A DNA stretch of 64,000 nucleotides from Burkholderiales bacterium (GTDB taxonomy: Bacteria > Pseudomonadota > Gammaproteobacteria > Burkholderiales > Thiobacteraceae): positions 1-64,000 of the forward strand of contig JAIMAL010000014.1 of assembly GCA_023511995.1 (NCBI GenBank). Reading direction: 5' to 3'. The stretch's first letter is position 1, and every line of letters begins with the position of its first letter. The notes below the pieces were generated by a model, which worked only from the letters and a program-made list of their open reading frames with translations, was not told the DNA's origin and searched no databases. Positions 29,587 through 39,388 of this stretch are shown in pieces. A program made the position numbers and the translations under genes.

Positions 29587-30901
29587 TTCCGCGAAACCGC
29601 TTCGCTTGGCCCTCCTGCTTGTTCTGTGGCTTGTGGCGGCGATCCCTGCGCGCGCCACCCTCACCATCGAGATCAGCGGCGGGGCCGCATTGCAGATTCC
29701 CATCGCCATCGCCCCCTTCCAGGGCGAGGAGGCATTCGATGAGCGCGTCTCCGCCATCATCGCCGCCGATCTCGCCCGCAGCGGCCAATTCAAAATCGTG
29801 AGCACGGCGGGCATCAATCCTCTGCCGCAGACACCGGCGGAAGTGAGAATCAGCGAATGGAAGGCACGAGGCGCATCCAGCCTCGTCATCGGCAACATCG
29901 TGCGTCAGCCCGGCGGGCGACTGGATGTCCAGTTCCGCCTGCTGGACACGGTCAAGGCGGATCCCCAGGCACCGGGCGGGGTGATCCAGCTTGCCGGCTT
30001 CAGCCTGCCCACCCAACCGTCACAGTTGCGCCTCACCGCGCACCAGATCGCCGACATCATCTACGAAAAACTCACCGGTGAGCCGGGGGTCTTTGCCACC
30101 CGCATCGCCTACGTCACCAAGCGGGGCAACCTGCACGAATTGCAGGTGGCGGATGCGGACGGCGCCAATGCCCAGACCGTCTTCCGCTCGCGGGAACCCA
30201 TCATGTCCCCGGCCTGGTCACCGGATGGCAGCCGCCTTGCCTATGTCGCCTTTGAAGCGAAGAAGCCGGTGATCTACATCCAGGAACTGGCCACCGCGCG
30301 GCGCACCGTGCTCGCCAACTTCAAGGGCAGCAACAGCGCCCCGGCCTGGTCCCCGGACGGCAGCCAACTCGCCATCGTCCTCACCAAGGATGGCAGTTCG
30401 CAGATCTATGCCATCAACGCCGATGGCAGTGGCTTGAAGCGCCTCACCCGCAGCGACGCCATCGATACCGAACCCAGCTGGTCACCGGATGGCCGCTACA
30501 TCCTCTTCACCTCCGACCGCGGCGGCAGCCCGCAGATTTACCGCATGCCGGCCTATGGTGGAGAAGCCGTGCGCCTCACCTTCCAGGGCAGCTACAACGT
30601 CACGCCCCGTTACAGCCCGGACGGCAAAAGCTTCGTCTTCATCCAGCGGGAAGGGGGCCGCTTCCGGCTGGCAATCCAGGACATCGCCTCCGGCCAGGTC
30701 CAGGTGCTGACCGATGGCGGATTGGACGAATCCCCGAGCTTCGCGCCCAATGGCAGGTTGATCCTCTACGCGACGGAACAGCGGGGACGCGGGCAGCTCG
30801 CCGCCGTCTCCAGCGATGGCCGGGTGAAACAGAAACTCAGCACGGAAGCCGGTGACGTGCGCGAGCCGGCGTGGGGACCCCTGTTGAAATCGCGCCCCTA
30901 G
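29570..30901 (+). CDS. tolB: Periplasmic Tol-Pal beta-propeller protein TolB
   Basis: 443 residues from ATG 29570 (MIRATDSAKPLRLALLLVLWLVAAIPARATL), which supplies a cleavable signal peptide; frames further upstream lie within tolA. An N-terminal TolB domain (~30-170) is followed by a six-bladed propeller with repeated SPAWSPDGSRLAYV, APAWSPDGSQLAIV, EPSWSPDGRYILFT and TPRYSPDGKSFVF blades. It binds Pal and TolA to control outer-membrane integrity. Confidence 0.97.
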   Translation: MIRATDSAKPLRLALLLVLWLVAAIPARATLTIEISGGAALQIPIAIAPFQGEEAFDERVSAIIAADLARSGQFKIVSTAGINPLPQTPAEVRISEWKARGASSLVIGNIVRQPGGRLDVQFRLLDTVKADPQAPGGVIQLAGFSLPTQPSQLRLTAHQIADIIYEKLTGEPGVFATRIAYVTKRGNLHELQVADADGANAQTVFRSREPIMSPAWSPDGSRLAYVAFEAKKPVIYIQELATARRTVLANFKGSNSAPAWSPDGSQLAIVLTKDGSSQIYAINADGSGLKRLTRSDAIDTEPSWSPDGRYILFTSDRGGSPQIYRMPAYGGEAVRLTFQGSYNVTPRYSPDGKSFVFIQREGGRFRLAIQDIASGQVQVLTDGGLDESPSFAPNGRLILYATEQRGRGQLAAVSSDGRVKQKLSTEAGDVREPAWGPLLKSRP

Positions 30902-30934
30902 TTTTTGTCAACTGCTCAGCAAAAGGAGAATGCA

Positions 30935-31465
30935 ATGAAACGACTCACCCTGGGTGTCTTCCTCGTGGCTTTGCTGGCCGGCTGCGCCAGCACGGAACCG
31001 GCCAAGGAACAGGCGCGGGCACCGGTGGAGGACCGCGCCGCCCAGCCCGCCGCCAAGGCCGAAGGCAGTGCCACACCGCTGGCGCCTGCCGCAAGCCAAG
31101 TGAATCCCCTGCGCGATCCCAACAACATCCTCTCCAAGCGCAGCATCTATTTCGATTACGACAGTGACGCCATCAAACCCGAATACAAGCCCCTCATCGA
31201 AGCCCACGCCAAATACCTGACGGAGCACAGGTCGGCGAAAGTGTTCCTGCAGGGGAATGCGGACGAGCGGGGCAGCCGCGAATACAACCTGGCCCTCGGC
31301 CAGCGTCGGGCCGACGCGGTGCGCAAGATGATGAGCGTGCTGGGTGTGGACGAAAAACAGATGGAGTCGGTGAGCTTCGGCGAGGAAAAACCCCGCGCCA
31401 CCTGCCATGACGAGTCCTGCTGGTCGCAGAACCGCCGCGTGGACATCGTCTACGAGGGCGAATGA
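30935..31465 (+). CDS. pal: Peptidoglycan-associated lipoprotein Pal
   Basis: 176 residues from ATG 30935 with AAAAGGAG upstream. The lipobox LLAGCAS gives a lipidated Cys near residue 17. A linker of ~45 residues leads to an OmpA-like peptidoglycan-binding domain (SIYFDYDSDAIKPEYKPLIEAHAKYL, GNADERGSREYNLALGQRRADAV). It anchors the outer membrane to peptidoglycan and is recruited by TolB. Confidence 0.97.
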   Translation: MKRLTLGVFLVALLAGCASTEPAKEQARAPVEDRAAQPAAKAEGSATPLAPAASQVNPLRDPNNILSKRSIYFDYDSDAIKPEYKPLIEAHAKYLTEHRSAKVFLQGNADERGSREYNLALGQRRADAVRKMMSVLGVDEKQMESVSFGEEKPRATCHDESCWSQNRRVDIVYEGE

Positions 31466-32259
31466 GCATGGCGCATAAGCGCTGGCTACTCGCGCTGCTG
31501 CTCGCGGCCGTGAGCCTTCCGGCGGCCGCGGGCCTTTTTTCCGACGACGAGGCACGCGCCGGTGTCACGCGGCTGGGCCAGGAAACCCAGAAACTGCGCG
31601 AGGACCTCACGGCCTTGGAGCAGCGCATCGGCCGTCTCGATGCCCAGTTGCGCGCCCAGGGCCTCATCGATCTCGTGCAGCAGGTGGAGGCGCTGAAAAC
31701 GGAGCTTGCCCGCCTGCGCGGCCAGATCGAGGTCAACACCCATGCCCTGGAAACCCTGGAAAAGCGGCAGCGGGACCTCTACGTCGATCTGGATGAGCGC
31801 CTGCGCAAGCTGGAAAAAAGCGGCGAGCCCGCCCCTGCTGCTGCGCCGGCGTCCCCCACCGCGGCCGCACCACCCGCCGCCGGCGCGGATGAAAACCGCG
31901 CCTACGAGGCCGCCTTCAATCTGTTCAAGATGGGCAACTATCAGGCGGCCATCGCGGCCTTCGAAAATTTCCTGAAGAACTATCCGGCCAGTCCCCTGGC
32001 GGCCAACGCCCAGTACTGGATCGGCAATTCCTACACCGCGCTCAAAGACTACAAGGCCGCCATCGCCGCCCAGCAGAAGCTTTTGAGCCAGTATCCGGCA
32101 AGTCCCAAGGTGCCGGATGCGCTGCTCAACATGGCAAGCGCCCAGGCGGAGCTGGGTGACCGCAACGCCGCGCGGCGAACCCTGGAGGACCTGATCGCCC
32201 GCTATCCCACCAGTGCTGCGGCGGAGCTTGCGCGCAAGCGGCTGGCCAGTCTCAGATAA
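31462..32259 (+). CDS. cpoB: Cell division coordinator CpoB (YbgF)
   Basis: 265 residues. A signal peptide (LLALLLAAVSLPAAAG), an N-terminal trimerising coiled coil (~25-115: TRLGQETQKLREDLTALEQRIGRLDAQL and more), a Pro/Ala linker, then three TPR units (YEAAFNLFKMGNYQAAIAAFENFLKNYPAS and following). It coordinates peptidoglycan synthesis and Tol-driven constriction in the periplasm. The ATG at 31462 overlaps the pal stop; ATG 31468 is an alternative. Confidence 0.94.
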   Translation: MSMAHKRWLLALLLAAVSLPAAAGLFSDDEARAGVTRLGQETQKLREDLTALEQRIGRLDAQLRAQGLIDLVQQVEALKTELARLRGQIEVNTHALETLEKRQRDLYVDLDERLRKLEKSGEPAPAAAPASPTAAAPPAAGADENRAYEAAFNLFKMGNYQAAIAAFENFLKNYPASPLAANAQYWIGNSYTALKDYKAAIAAQQKLLSQYPASPKVPDALLNMASAQAELGDRNAARRTLEDLIARYPTSAAAELARKRLASLR

Positions 32260-32270
32260 AGGGCCGGGTC

Positions 32271-33197
32271 ATGGCCACCGGCTGGTTCAGCCATGCCGAC
32301 TGCGCCCGCCACGACATGGGGCCCTGGCATCCGGAGCAGCCCGCACGGCTTGCCGCCATCGAGGCGGCGCTCAAGGCAGGGCCCTTTTCGCAGCTCATCC
32401 GCTTCGAAGCGCCCCTGGTCGATGAGACGGCGCTTGGCCGCGTCCATCTGCCGGCCTACGTCGAGGCCATCAAACGCGCCGCCCCTTCCGCGGGGCAGGT
32501 GGTACTTGACCCGGACACCCGCATGAATCCCCATTCCCTCGCCGCCGCCCGGCGTGCCGCCGGCGCCGTGGTGGCAGCCGTGGACCGGGTCATGGCGGGC
32601 GACATCGACAACGCCTTCTGCGCCGTCCGACCTCCCGGCCATCACGCCTGCCGCGACCGGGCCATGGGTTTTTGCCTCTTCAACAACGTGGCGGTGGGTG
32701 CAGCCCACGCCCTGGCGGTCCATGGCTTGGCGCGGGTGGCCATCGTGGATTTCGACGTCCACCACGGCAATGGCACGGAAGACATCTTCCACGACGACGA
32801 GCGGGTGCTCCTCGCCTCCAGTTTCCAGCACCCTTTCTATCCCTTCTCCGGTGCCGATTCCGGCAACGAACACATCATTCCCATGCCCCTTCCCGCAGGT
32901 TCCGGCAGCCGCGAATTCCGCCATGCCTGGGAGCACATCGGTCTGCCGGCGCTGGCGCGTTTCGCCCCCGAGTTCATTTTCTTCTCCGCCGGCTTTGATG
33001 CCCACCGCAACGATCCGCTGGCGGGACTCAATCTCGAAGAAGAGGATTTTGCCTGGCTGACCCGGGAGGTGGCGGCGATCGCAGGACGCTTCGCCCGCGG
33101 CCGCATGGTCTCCACCCTGGAGGGCGGCTATGACCTCACGGCCCTGGCCGCCAGCGTCACCGCCCACGTTCAGGTGCTGCTCAACGCCGCTTCATAG
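32271..33197 (+). CDS. Histone deacetylase-family (class II-like) amidohydrolase
   Basis: 308 residues. Catalytic and zinc-binding motifs: [26 protein letters not shown] (His-His charge relay), [15 protein letters not shown] (Asp and His ligands), [15 protein letters not shown] (Asp ligand) and LEGGYDL. Bacterial members remove acetyl groups from polyamines, acetoin-related compounds or protein lysines; which one cannot be told here. It starts 11 bases after cpoB, so it may share Tol-operon readthrough. Its 3' end overlaps the convergent macrodomain gene by 28 bases. Confidence 0.92.
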   Translation: MATGWFSHADCARHDMGPWHPEQPARLAAIEAALKAGPFSQLIRFEAPLVDETALGRVHLPAYVEAIKRAAPSAGQVVLDPDTRMNPHSLAAARRAAGAVVAAVDRVMAGDIDNAFCAVRPPGHHACRDRAMGFCLFNNVAVGAAHALAVHGLARVAIVDFDVHHGNGTEDIFHDDERVLLASSFQHPFYPFSGADSGNEHIIPMPLPAGSGSREFRHAWEHIGLPALARFAPEFIFFSAGFDAHRNDPLAGLNLEEEDFAWLTREVAAIAGRFARGRMVSTLEGGYDLTALAASVTAHVQVLLNAAS

Positions 33198-33682
33198 GCC
33201 CGGCGGGCGGCGTCGCTGAAGCAGACGAGATAAACCTTCTCGATTTCCGGATAACGGACCAACGCCGCCTCCACCTCGCGCACGGCGATGCGGGCGGCCC
33301 GCTCCAGGGGGAAGCGGTAGGCACCGGTGGAAATGGCGGGAAAGGCAATGGTGTGGAGACCCTGTTCGTGGGCAAGCCGCAGGCTCTCCCGGTAGCAGCT
33401 TGCAAGGAGCGCGTCTTCGTTGTGACCCCCGCCCTGCCAGACCGGCCCCACGGTGTGGATGACATACCGCGCCGGCAGCCGGTAACCCTTGGTGATGCGC
33501 GCCTGCCCGGTGGGGCAACCGCCGAGGCCACGGCACTCGGCAAGGAGCTCGGGCCCCGCGGCACGATGGATGGCGCCGTCCACACCACCGCCCCCCAGCA
33601 GCGTTTCGTTGGCGGCATTGACGATGGCATCCACCGCCAGCCTGGTGATGTCGCCCTGGATGACCTCGATGCGGGAATTCAT
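33170..33682 (-). CDS. Macrodomain O-acetyl-ADP-ribose deacetylase (MacroD/YmdB type)
   Basis: 170 residues, a single macrodomain. [46 protein letters not shown] and [23 protein letters not shown] give the ADP-ribose pocket with the catalytic Asn/Asp and the GGGGVDGAI loop of MacroD-type hydrolases. It likely hydrolyses O-acetyl-ADP-ribose or mono-ADP-ribosyl-Asp/Glu. It overlaps the proB start by 4 bases, so it ends the rplU-rpmA-obgE-proB transcript, and it converges on the deacetylase gene. Confidence 0.93.
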   Translation of the reverse strand: MNSRIEVIQGDITRLAVDAIVNAANETLLGGGGVDGAIHRAAGPELLAECRGLGGCPTGQARITKGYRLPARYVIHTVGPVWQGGGHNEDALLASCYRESLRLAHEQGLHTIAFPAISTGAYRFPLERAARIAVREVEAALVRYPEIEKVYLVCFSDAARRAYEAALSST

Positions 33683-34806
33683 GGCGCCATGAGCACGAGA
33701 TTGTCGCGGTGAATGAGCTCCGGCTCGTCCACGTAGCCGAGGATGGCCTCGATGCGCGAGGAGGGCTGCCGCAGGATTCGCCGTGTCTCGCTGGAATCGT
33801 AGTTGACGAGCCCGCGGGCGATCTCGCGGCCGGCGCCATCGACGCAGGCGACCACCTCGCCGCGTCCGAAATCGCCGCTGGCCTCCACCACGCCGATGGG
33901 CAGAAGGCTCTTGCCCTCCTCCACCAGGGCGCGCACGGCGCCATCATCCAGCACCAGCCGCCCGCGCACCTGCAGGTGATCGGCGAGCCATTTCTTGCGC
34001 GCCGCGATCTTGTTCGCCTCGTCCGCCAAAAGCTGGGTGCCGATGAGCTCCCCTTTGGCCAGACGCACCAGCACGTCGGGTTCCCGTCCCCAGGCAATCA
34101 GGGTATGGGCGCCGCTGCGCGCCGCCCGCTTGGCCGCCAACACCTTGGTGAGCATGCCGCCGCGGCCGATGCCGGTGCCGGCACCCCCCGCCATCTTTTC
34201 CAGCTCGGGATCACCGGCGCGCGCTTCCTGAATGAGCCGCGCATGGGGGTCTTGGCGCGGATCGGCGGAATACAGCCCCTTCTGGTCGGTGAGGATGACC
34301 AGCGCATCCGCCTCGATGAGATTGGTCACCAGGGCCCCCAGGGTGTCGTTGTCACCAAACTTGATCTCTTCGGTGACCACGGTGTCGTTTTCGTTGATGA
34401 TGGGAATGACATTGAGGGCAAGCAGGGTGCGCAATGTGGAGCGGGCGTTGAGATAGCGGGCACGGTCGGCCAGGTCGTCGTGGGTGAGCAGCACTTGGGC
34501 GGTATGCAGCCCATGCTTGCGGAAACAGGTTTCATAGACCTGCACCAGACCCATCTGCCCCACCGCCGCCGCCGCCTGCAATTCATGCAGGGCATGGGGA
34601 CGTCTCTTCCAGCCGAGGCGCTGCATGCCTTCGGCGATGGCCCCGCTGGACACCAGCAGGACCTGTCTGCCCATTTCCTTGAGCCGCGCCACCTGATCGG
34701 CCCAGTGGGCGATGGCGGCGCTGTCGAGGCCCCGACCCTCGTTGGTGACGAGACTGGAGCCCACCTTGACCACCAGGCGTTTGCATTTGGCAAGGATGGA
34801 TTGCAT
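33679..34806 (-). CDS. proB: Glutamate 5-kinase ProB
   Basis: 375 residues. An amino-acid kinase domain ([84 protein letters not shown]) followed by a C-terminal PUA domain (~280-375, [10 protein letters not shown] then [26 protein letters not shown]). It makes glutamyl-5-phosphate for proline synthesis and is feedback-inhibited by proline in relatives. It follows obgE by ~100 bases in the same direction; proA is not in the window. Confidence 0.97.
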   Translation of the reverse strand: MQSILAKCKRLVVKVGSSLVTNEGRGLDSAAIAHWADQVARLKEMGRQVLLVSSGAIAEGMQRLGWKRRPHALHELQAAAAVGQMGLVQVYETCFRKHGLHTAQVLLTHDDLADRARYLNARSTLRTLLALNVIPIINENDTVVTEEIKFGDNDTLGALVTNLIEADALVILTDQKGLYSADPRQDPHARLIQEARAGDPELEKMAGGAGTGIGRGGMLTKVLAAKRAARSGAHTLIAWGREPDVLVRLAKGELIGTQLLADEANKIAARKKWLADHLQVRGRLVLDDGAVRALVEEGKSLLPIGVVEASGDFGRGEVVACVDGAGREIARGLVNYDSSETRRILRQPSSRIEAILGYVDEPELIHRDNLVLMAP

Positions 34807-34907
34807 GGAAGCCTATTATCCCAGATTCGTCAGGAGGCCGGCCTGTGCCTTCGAGTGGCGTTTTGGGTGAGTCAAATCGCCTCTGCCTCGCGATACATCC
34901 CGCCTGC

Positions 34908-35975
34908 TCAGCCGGTTTCCGGCCGTCCGGCTCCGTCCATGATCGAGGCGGGCGCCGGCGCCTCATCCTTCTTGGCAAGATGCGCCGCGATGGCCTCAAT
35001 CACCCGCGCGCAGCCCTCGCCGCGGATGGCGGAGACGGCAAACCACGGTCCGTGCCAGTCGAAATCCCGCAGGAATTTTTCGATGCGGGCTTCCCGTTCC
35101 GCCTCGGGCAGCAGATCGATCTTGTTGAGCACGAGCCACCGGGGCTTGGCGTAGAGACCGGGATCATACTTGCGCAGCTCCTCCAGGATGGCCCGCGCAT
35201 CCCGCACCGGATCGACCGCCGGATCGAAAGGCGCGATATCCACGATGTGGAGCAAAAGACGGGTGCGCGACAGATGGCGCAGGAATTGGTGGCCCAGACC
35301 ATGCCCTTCGGCGGCCCCCTCGATCAGGCCGGGAATGTCGGCGATGACGAAACTGCGCGCCACGTCCAGCCGCACCACCCCCAGATTGGGGTGCAGCGTG
35401 GTGAAGGGATAATCCGCCACCTTGGGACGCGCGGCCGAGACGGCGCGGATGAAGGTGGACTTGCCCGCATTGGGCAGCCCCAGCAGCCCCACATCGGCGA
35501 GCACCTTGAGCTCCAGCTTGAGTTCCCGTTCCTCCCCCGGTTCGCCGCGCGTAAATTGACGCGGGGCCCGGTTGGTGCTCGACTTGAAATGCAGATTGCC
35601 AAGACCGCCGCGCCCACCGCGAGCCAGCATGACCCGCTGGCCGTCGTGGGTGAGGTCGGCGAGAACCTCGCCGGTGCGAACATCGGTGATCACCGTGCCC
35701 ACCGGCATGCGCAGCTCGATGTCCGGGGCGGAGGCGCCGTACTGATCGGAGCCGCGGCCCGGCTCCCCATCCCGCGCCCGGTGCAGACGCTGGTAACGGT
35801 AGTCCACCAGGGTGTTGATGTTGCGGTCGGCGACGGCGTAGATGCTGCCCCCCCGTCCGCCGTCGCCGCCATCCGGCCCACCGCGGGGCACGTATTTTTC
35901 CCGTCGGAAGGAGGCACAGCCGTCCCCACCCTTGCCCGCATGAACGCGGATGATGGCTTCGTCGATGAATTTCAT
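34908..35975 (-). CDS. obgE: Obg-family GTPase ObgE/CgtA
   Basis: 355 residues from ATG 35975 ([37 protein letters not shown]), the invariant family start. A Gly-rich Obg domain (~1-158), then a GTPase domain with [11 protein letters not shown] (G1), [19 protein letters not shown] (G3) and NKIDLL (G4), and a short acidic/Pro tail. An essential ribosome-assembly and stress GTPase. Separated from rpmA by an intrinsic terminator, so its level is probably set by partial readthrough. Confidence 0.97.
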   Translation of the reverse strand: MKFIDEAIIRVHAGKGGDGCASFRREKYVPRGGPDGGDGGRGGSIYAVADRNINTLVDYRYQRLHRARDGEPGRGSDQYGASAPDIELRMPVGTVITDVRTGEVLADLTHDGQRVMLARGGRGGLGNLHFKSSTNRAPRQFTRGEPGEERELKLELKVLADVGLLGLPNAGKSTFIRAVSAARPKVADYPFTTLHPNLGVVRLDVARSFVIADIPGLIEGAAEGHGLGHQFLRHLSRTRLLLHIVDIAPFDPAVDPVRDARAILEELRKYDPGLYAKPRWLVLNKIDLLPEAEREARIEKFLRDFDWHGPWFAVSAIRGEGCARVIEAIAAHLAKKDEAPAPASIMDGAGRPETG

Positions 35976-35995
35976 GGCTGGCTCACGGGGGTGCC

Positions 35996-36032
35996 AAAAA
36001 ACAACAGGCCCTATTCGCGGGAATAGGGCCTG
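35996..36032 (-). terminator. Intrinsic terminator between rpmA and obgE
   Basis: On the minus strand a 12-bp perfect stem (CAGGCCCTATTC at 36005-36016 with GAATAGGGCCTG at 36021-36032) and 4-base loop are followed by TTG and a six-U run (complement of 35996-36001). It lies 22 bases after the L27 stop and 20 bases before obgE and likely attenuates obgE-proB expression relative to the ribosomal proteins. Confidence 0.88.
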
Positions 36033-36053
36033 CCAGTGGGAAAACAAGCGCCG

Positions 36054-36317
36054 TCAGGCGTTCAGGGGCTCGATGCTCACCACGTGGCGCTTCAGCGGAC
36101 CCTTGATGGCGAACTGCACCTTGCCGGCGACTTTGGCAAACAGGGTGTGGTCTTTGCCCATGCCCACGTTCACGCCCGGATGGAAGCGGGTGCCCCGCTG
36201 ACGCACGATGATCTCGCCGGCGTTCACCACCTGGCCGCCGTAACGCTTGACCCCCAGACGTTTCGCTTCCGAATCGCGGCCATTGCGGGAACTGCCGCCT
36301 GCTTTCTTGTGTGCCAT
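36054..36317 (-). CDS. rpmA: 50S ribosomal protein bL27
   Basis: 87 residues, [48 protein letters not shown], full length. The N-terminus reaches toward the peptidyl transferase centre. It is 10 bases downstream of rplU. Confidence 0.99.
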   Translation of the reverse strand: MAHKKAGGSSRNGRDSEAKRLGVKRYGGQVVNAGEIIVRQRGTRFHPGVNVGMGKDHTLFAKVAGKVQFAIKGPLKRHVVSIEPLNA

Positions 36318-36327
36318 GGCTTACCCC

Positions 36328-36639
36328 TTACTTGGCGATGCTCTCGATCTTGAGCTCGGTGTAGTGCTGCCGATGCCCCTGGTGTTTCTGGTAGTGCTTG
36401 CGCCGGCGCAGCTTGAAAATCTTCACCTTCGGATGCCGCCCCTGCGCCACGACCTTCGCCGTGACACTGGCTCCCGCCACCAGGGGGCTGCCCACGGTGA
36501 CGTTTTCGCCGTCCACGAGCATGAGCACCTGGTCGAGGACGACCTCTGCGCCCACCTCCGCGGGGATGCGCTCCACTTTCAGTTTTTCTCCGGGGGCAAC
36601 GCGATACTGCTTGCCACCGGTTTTGACGACCGCATACAT
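36328..36639 (-). CDS. rplU: 50S ribosomal protein bL21
   Basis: 103 residues, [30 protein letters not shown], with the C-terminal RNA-binding signature [31 protein letters not shown]. First gene of the rplU-rpmA-obgE-proB-macrodomain transcript. It is preceded by a ~170-base leader with a terminator-like hairpin. Confidence 0.99.
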   Translation of the reverse strand: MYAVVKTGGKQYRVAPGEKLKVERIPAEVGAEVVLDQVLMLVDGENVTVGSPLVAGASVTAKVVAQGRHPKVKIFKLRRRKHYQKHQGHRQHYTELKIESIAK

Positions 36640-36714
36640 GGGATTCTCCGGATGTGCCTTTCGGAAAACGGCGAATTGTACGCAAAAAGCGGCACCCGGT
36701 CAAAGCCGGTGGGC

Positions 36715-36746
36715 AAAAAAATCCCCGGGCGGATGGCGACCCGGGG
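36715..36746 (-). terminator. Terminator-like hairpin inside the rplU leader (possible attenuator)
   Basis: On the minus strand CCCCGGG (36746-36740), a 10-base loop and CCCGGGG (36729-36723) are followed by AT-rich sequence with a seven-U run (complement of 36715-36721). It lies ~75 bases before the rplU ATG and downstream of the predicted promoter, so it is positioned to attenuate the whole operon. Confidence 0.7.
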
Positions 36747-36815
36747 CAAAGCGGAGCAGAACCTGGACAACGCCCCTTGAGGAGGCGTGCGGGCGGTGCC
36801 GCAACAACGGTCCGT

Positions 36816-36844
36816 ACTATAGAACAGACCCCGGCTTATGTCAA
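36816..36844 (-). promoter_or_regulatory. Sigma-70 promoter of the rplU operon
   Basis: On the minus strand -35 TTGACA (complement of 36839-36844), a 17-base spacer and -10 TATAGT (complement of 36816-36821). This is a near-consensus promoter. Predicted start is near 36809, giving a leader of about 170 bases before rplU. Confidence 0.88.
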
Positions 36845-36883
36845 AGACATATCAGCGGGTGCATGCCGGCGGGATGGCAGAGG

Positions 36884-36918
36884 TTTTCCACAAAGCCTGT
36901 GGATAACCCTGTTGAAAA
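36884..36918. other. Cluster of DnaA-box-like 9-mers
   Basis: TTTTCCACA (36884-36892), TGTGGATAA (36898-36906, reverse complement of the perfect box TTATCCACA) and TGTTGAAAA (36910-36918, one mismatch) sit within 35 bases. A weaker match, GTTGATAA, lies near 36998. They flank the rplU promoter on its upstream side. The function is inferred: DnaA-dependent regulation of rplU or xseA, or a DnaA-titrating site. Confidence 0.55.
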
Positions 36919-36944
36919 GCCGTGGGAAGATGCCCTAAGTCGCG

Positions 36945-36979
36945 CCGGAAGGCGGCAATTTGGCCGCTGCCGGTTTTTT
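36945..36979 (+). terminator. Plus-strand intrinsic terminator with no upstream plus-strand gene
   Basis: CCGG and GCGGC (36945-36956) pair with GCCGC and CCGG (36963-36973) around AATTTG, followed by six U (36974-36979). It is about 110 bases before xseA. Either a short leader or small RNA ends here, or it attenuates an xseA leader. Confidence 0.65.
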
Positions 36980-37089
36980 GTGCGGAACCTAACCCGTTGA
37001 TAAATCATGAAAACCGGAAAAACCCCGCGTCGCGGGCGCAAGCTTCCGGCGGCAAGGCACCGCATGTGGACAGGTGTTAAACTGGGGCC

Positions 37090-38445
37090 ATGTCCTTCGC
37101 CGACCTCGGCCAGCAGGCCATCCCCGTCTCCGAGCTCAACCGCCGTGCCCGCGCGCTCCTGGAAAACCAGTTCCCCCCCTTGTGGGTGAGCGGGGAAATT
37201 TCCAATCTGACCCGGCATGACTCCGGCCACTGGTATTTCTCCCTCAAGGACGAGAAGGCCCAGGTGCGCTGCGTGATGTTCCGCCATCGCAACCGCTATG
37301 TGGATTTCGAGGTGCGGGACGGCATGCAGGTGGAGGCGCGCGCCGTTGTCACCCTCTATGAGCCGCGGGGGGACTTCCAGCTCAACGTGGAAAGCCTGCG
37401 CCCCGGGGGGCTCGGCGCCCTTTACGAGGCGTTTGCCCGCCTCAAGGCCAAGCTGGAAGCGGAAGGCCTGTTCTTGGCCGAGCGCAAACGGCCGCTGCCC
37501 GCCTATCCCCGCGTCATCGGCATCGTCACCTCGCCCCAGGCCGCCGCCCTGCGGGACGTGCTCACCACCCTGCGCCGCCGCATGCCCACCCTCCCCGTGA
37601 TCATCTATCCCACGCCCGTGCAGGGACGGGGCGCCAGCCTCGCCATCGCCGCGGCCATCCGCACCGCCAACCGCCGGCGGGAATGCGACGTGCTGATCCT
37701 CTGCCGCGGCGGGGGCAGCCTCGAGGACCTCTGGGAATTCAACGAGGAGGTGGTGGCGCGGGCGGTGGCGGAAAGCGACATCCCCATCGTGACCGGCATC
37801 GGGCACGAAACCGATTTCACCATCGCCGATTTCGCCGCCGACGTGCGCGCGCCCACCCCCACCGCCGCGGCGGAGCTCGCCAGCCCCAACCGCGTGGAGC
37901 TCGCCCGCCGCCTGGAACGGCTGGTCGTGCGCCTGGCCCGGGACATGCAGCGCGCCCTGGAGACGCGCATGCAGCATCTCGATCACCTGTCCAAACGCCT
38001 GCAGCATCCCGGCGCGCGGATCGCACAACACCGCATGCAGCTTGATCATCTCGCGAGCCGGCTTTTGCAGGCGGCGGCAAAGGGCCTTGAGGGGCGCCGC
38101 TGGCGGCTTTTGCATCTGGCCGGCCGGCTTGCTGCCGCCCGTTTCGATCCCGCCCGGCACCGGCAGACCCTCTCCCACCTCGCCGGCCGCCTGGTGCGCG
38201 CCGCCGCGGCGAGGATGGCCCGGGAACGGGAGACCCTGGCGCGCCTCACCGCCCATCTCGTCCATCTCAACCCGCGGGCGGTGCTGGAACGGGGCTACAG
38301 CATCGTGCAAAACAAGGAAGGGAAGATCATCACCGACAGCCGCCAGATCACGGTGGGGGAAGCCCTCAAGCTCACCTTTGCCGTCGGCGGGGCGGAGAGC
38401 CGCGTGCTGGCCACGCGGCCGCCTACGCCTCCAGAAACCGACTGA
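37090..38445 (+). CDS. xseA: Exodeoxyribonuclease VII large subunit
   Basis: 451 residues from ATG 37090. An N-terminal OB fold ([43 protein letters not shown]), then the catalytic domain with [31 protein letters not shown] and [29 protein letters not shown], and a long coiled coil (~270-390) that binds XseB subunits. It degrades single-stranded DNA from both ends. xseB is not adjacent. The gene converges on miaA with a 23-base overlap of the 3' ends. Confidence 0.97.
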   Translation: MSFADLGQQAIPVSELNRRARALLENQFPPLWVSGEISNLTRHDSGHWYFSLKDEKAQVRCVMFRHRNRYVDFEVRDGMQVEARAVVTLYEPRGDFQLNVESLRPGGLGALYEAFARLKAKLEAEGLFLAERKRPLPAYPRVIGIVTSPQAAALRDVLTTLRRRMPTLPVIIYPTPVQGRGASLAIAAAIRTANRRRECDVLILCRGGGSLEDLWEFNEEVVARAVAESDIPIVTGIGHETDFTIADFAADVRAPTPTAAAELASPNRVELARRLERLVVRLARDMQRALETRMQHLDHLSKRLQHPGARIAQHRMQLDHLASRLLQAAAKGLEGRRWRLLHLAGRLAAARFDPARHRQTLSHLAGRLVRAAAARMARERETLARLTAHLVHLNPRAVLERGYSIVQNKEGKIITDSRQITVGEALKLTFAVGGAESRVLATRPPTPPETD

Positions 38446-39364
38446 CGTGCTCCATGAGCTGCGGGAAAAGCCGCGCATCGAGGCAGTCCAGCACCACCGC
38501 ATCCCGCATCGCCCTAAGCCACGTCATCTGTCGCTTGGCAAGCTGACGGGTGGCGACGATCCCCTGCTCGCCGAGCGCCGCGCGGGGGATTTCTCCCTCC
38601 AGGTATTGCCAGACCTGACGGTAGCCGACACAGCGCATGGAAGGCATTCGTGGGCTCAAGGCGTAGTGGGCGCGCAGCCACTCCACCTCCTCGATCAGGC
38701 CTTGCTCCAGCATGCGCTGGAAGCGCTCGGCGATGCGCCGGTGCAGCACTGTGCGCTCCCCCGGCATGAGGACGATGGGCAGCACGCGATAGGGAAACGC
38801 CTCGCCAAGGGCCGGGCCGGAAAGCAGCCGGGACAGGGGCTTACCGGTGAGGTGAACCACTTCCAGGGCGCGCTGGATGCGCTGCGCGTCGGTGGGTTTG
38901 AGGCGCGCCGCCGTTTCCGGGTCGAGGCGGGCGAGTTCCCCGTGCAGTTGCGGCCAGCCGACGGCCCGGGCGCGCGCCTCGATCTCCGCCCGCAGGGTCC
39001 AGTCCGCCTCCGGCAACTCACTCAACCCTTCCCGCAGCGCCTTGAAGTAGAGCAGGGTGCCCCCGACCAGCAGTGGCACGCGGCCGCGGGCGGTGATTTC
39101 CGCCATGCAGCGCATCGCATCCTCGCGGAAACGGGCGGCGGAATAGCTTTCCGTGGGTTCGATGAGGTCGATGAGATGGTGGGGGGCGATGCGCAAGGTT
39201 TGCGCATCCGGCTTGGCGGTGCCGATGTCCATGTGCCGGTAGACCTGGGCGGAGTCCACGCTGATGATTTCCAGCGGCAGCCGGCTGGCCAGCATCACCG
39301 CCGCCGCGGTCTTGCCGCTCGCTGTGGGCCCCATGAGAAACACCGCCGGCGGACGTTTGCTCAT
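38423..39364 (-). CDS. miaA: tRNA dimethylallyltransferase MiaA
   Basis: 313 residues from ATG 39364 ([26 protein letters not shown]); ATG 39376 adds four residues and is possible. P-loop [46 protein letters not shown] and [11 protein letters not shown] are all present. It transfers a dimethylallyl group to A37 of tRNAs reading UNN codons, and the tRNA-Leu(CAA) in this window would be a substrate. It follows mutL by about 25 bases, the common mutL-miaA arrangement. Confidence 0.97.
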   Translation of the reverse strand: MSKRPPAVFLMGPTASGKTAAAVMLASRLPLEIISVDSAQVYRHMDIGTAKPDAQTLRIAPHHLIDLIEPTESYSAARFREDAMRCMAEITARGRVPLLVGGTLLYFKALREGLSELPEADWTLRAEIEARARAVGWPQLHGELARLDPETAARLKPTDAQRIQRALEVVHLTGKPLSRLLSGPALGEAFPYRVLPIVLMPGERTVLHRRIAERFQRMLEQGLIEEVEWLRAHYALSPRMPSMRCVGYRQVWQYLEGEIPRAALGEQGIVATRQLAKRQMTWLRAMRDAVVLDCLDARLFPQLMEHVSRFLEA

Positions 39365-39388
39365 CGTTTCCGCCACGCCTGCCCCGCT

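Noticed and set aside
32271-33682. Toxin-antitoxin or ADP-ribosylation defence module built on the macrodomain gene
   Set aside because: No ADP-ribosyltransferase (DarT, ART or sirtuin) gene is next to it; the macrodomain is appended to proB.
36884-37089. Chromosomal origin (oriC)
   Set aside because: DnaA-like boxes are present, but there is no dnaA, dnaN, gidA or parAB nearby, no clear AT-rich unwinding element, and only three to four boxes.
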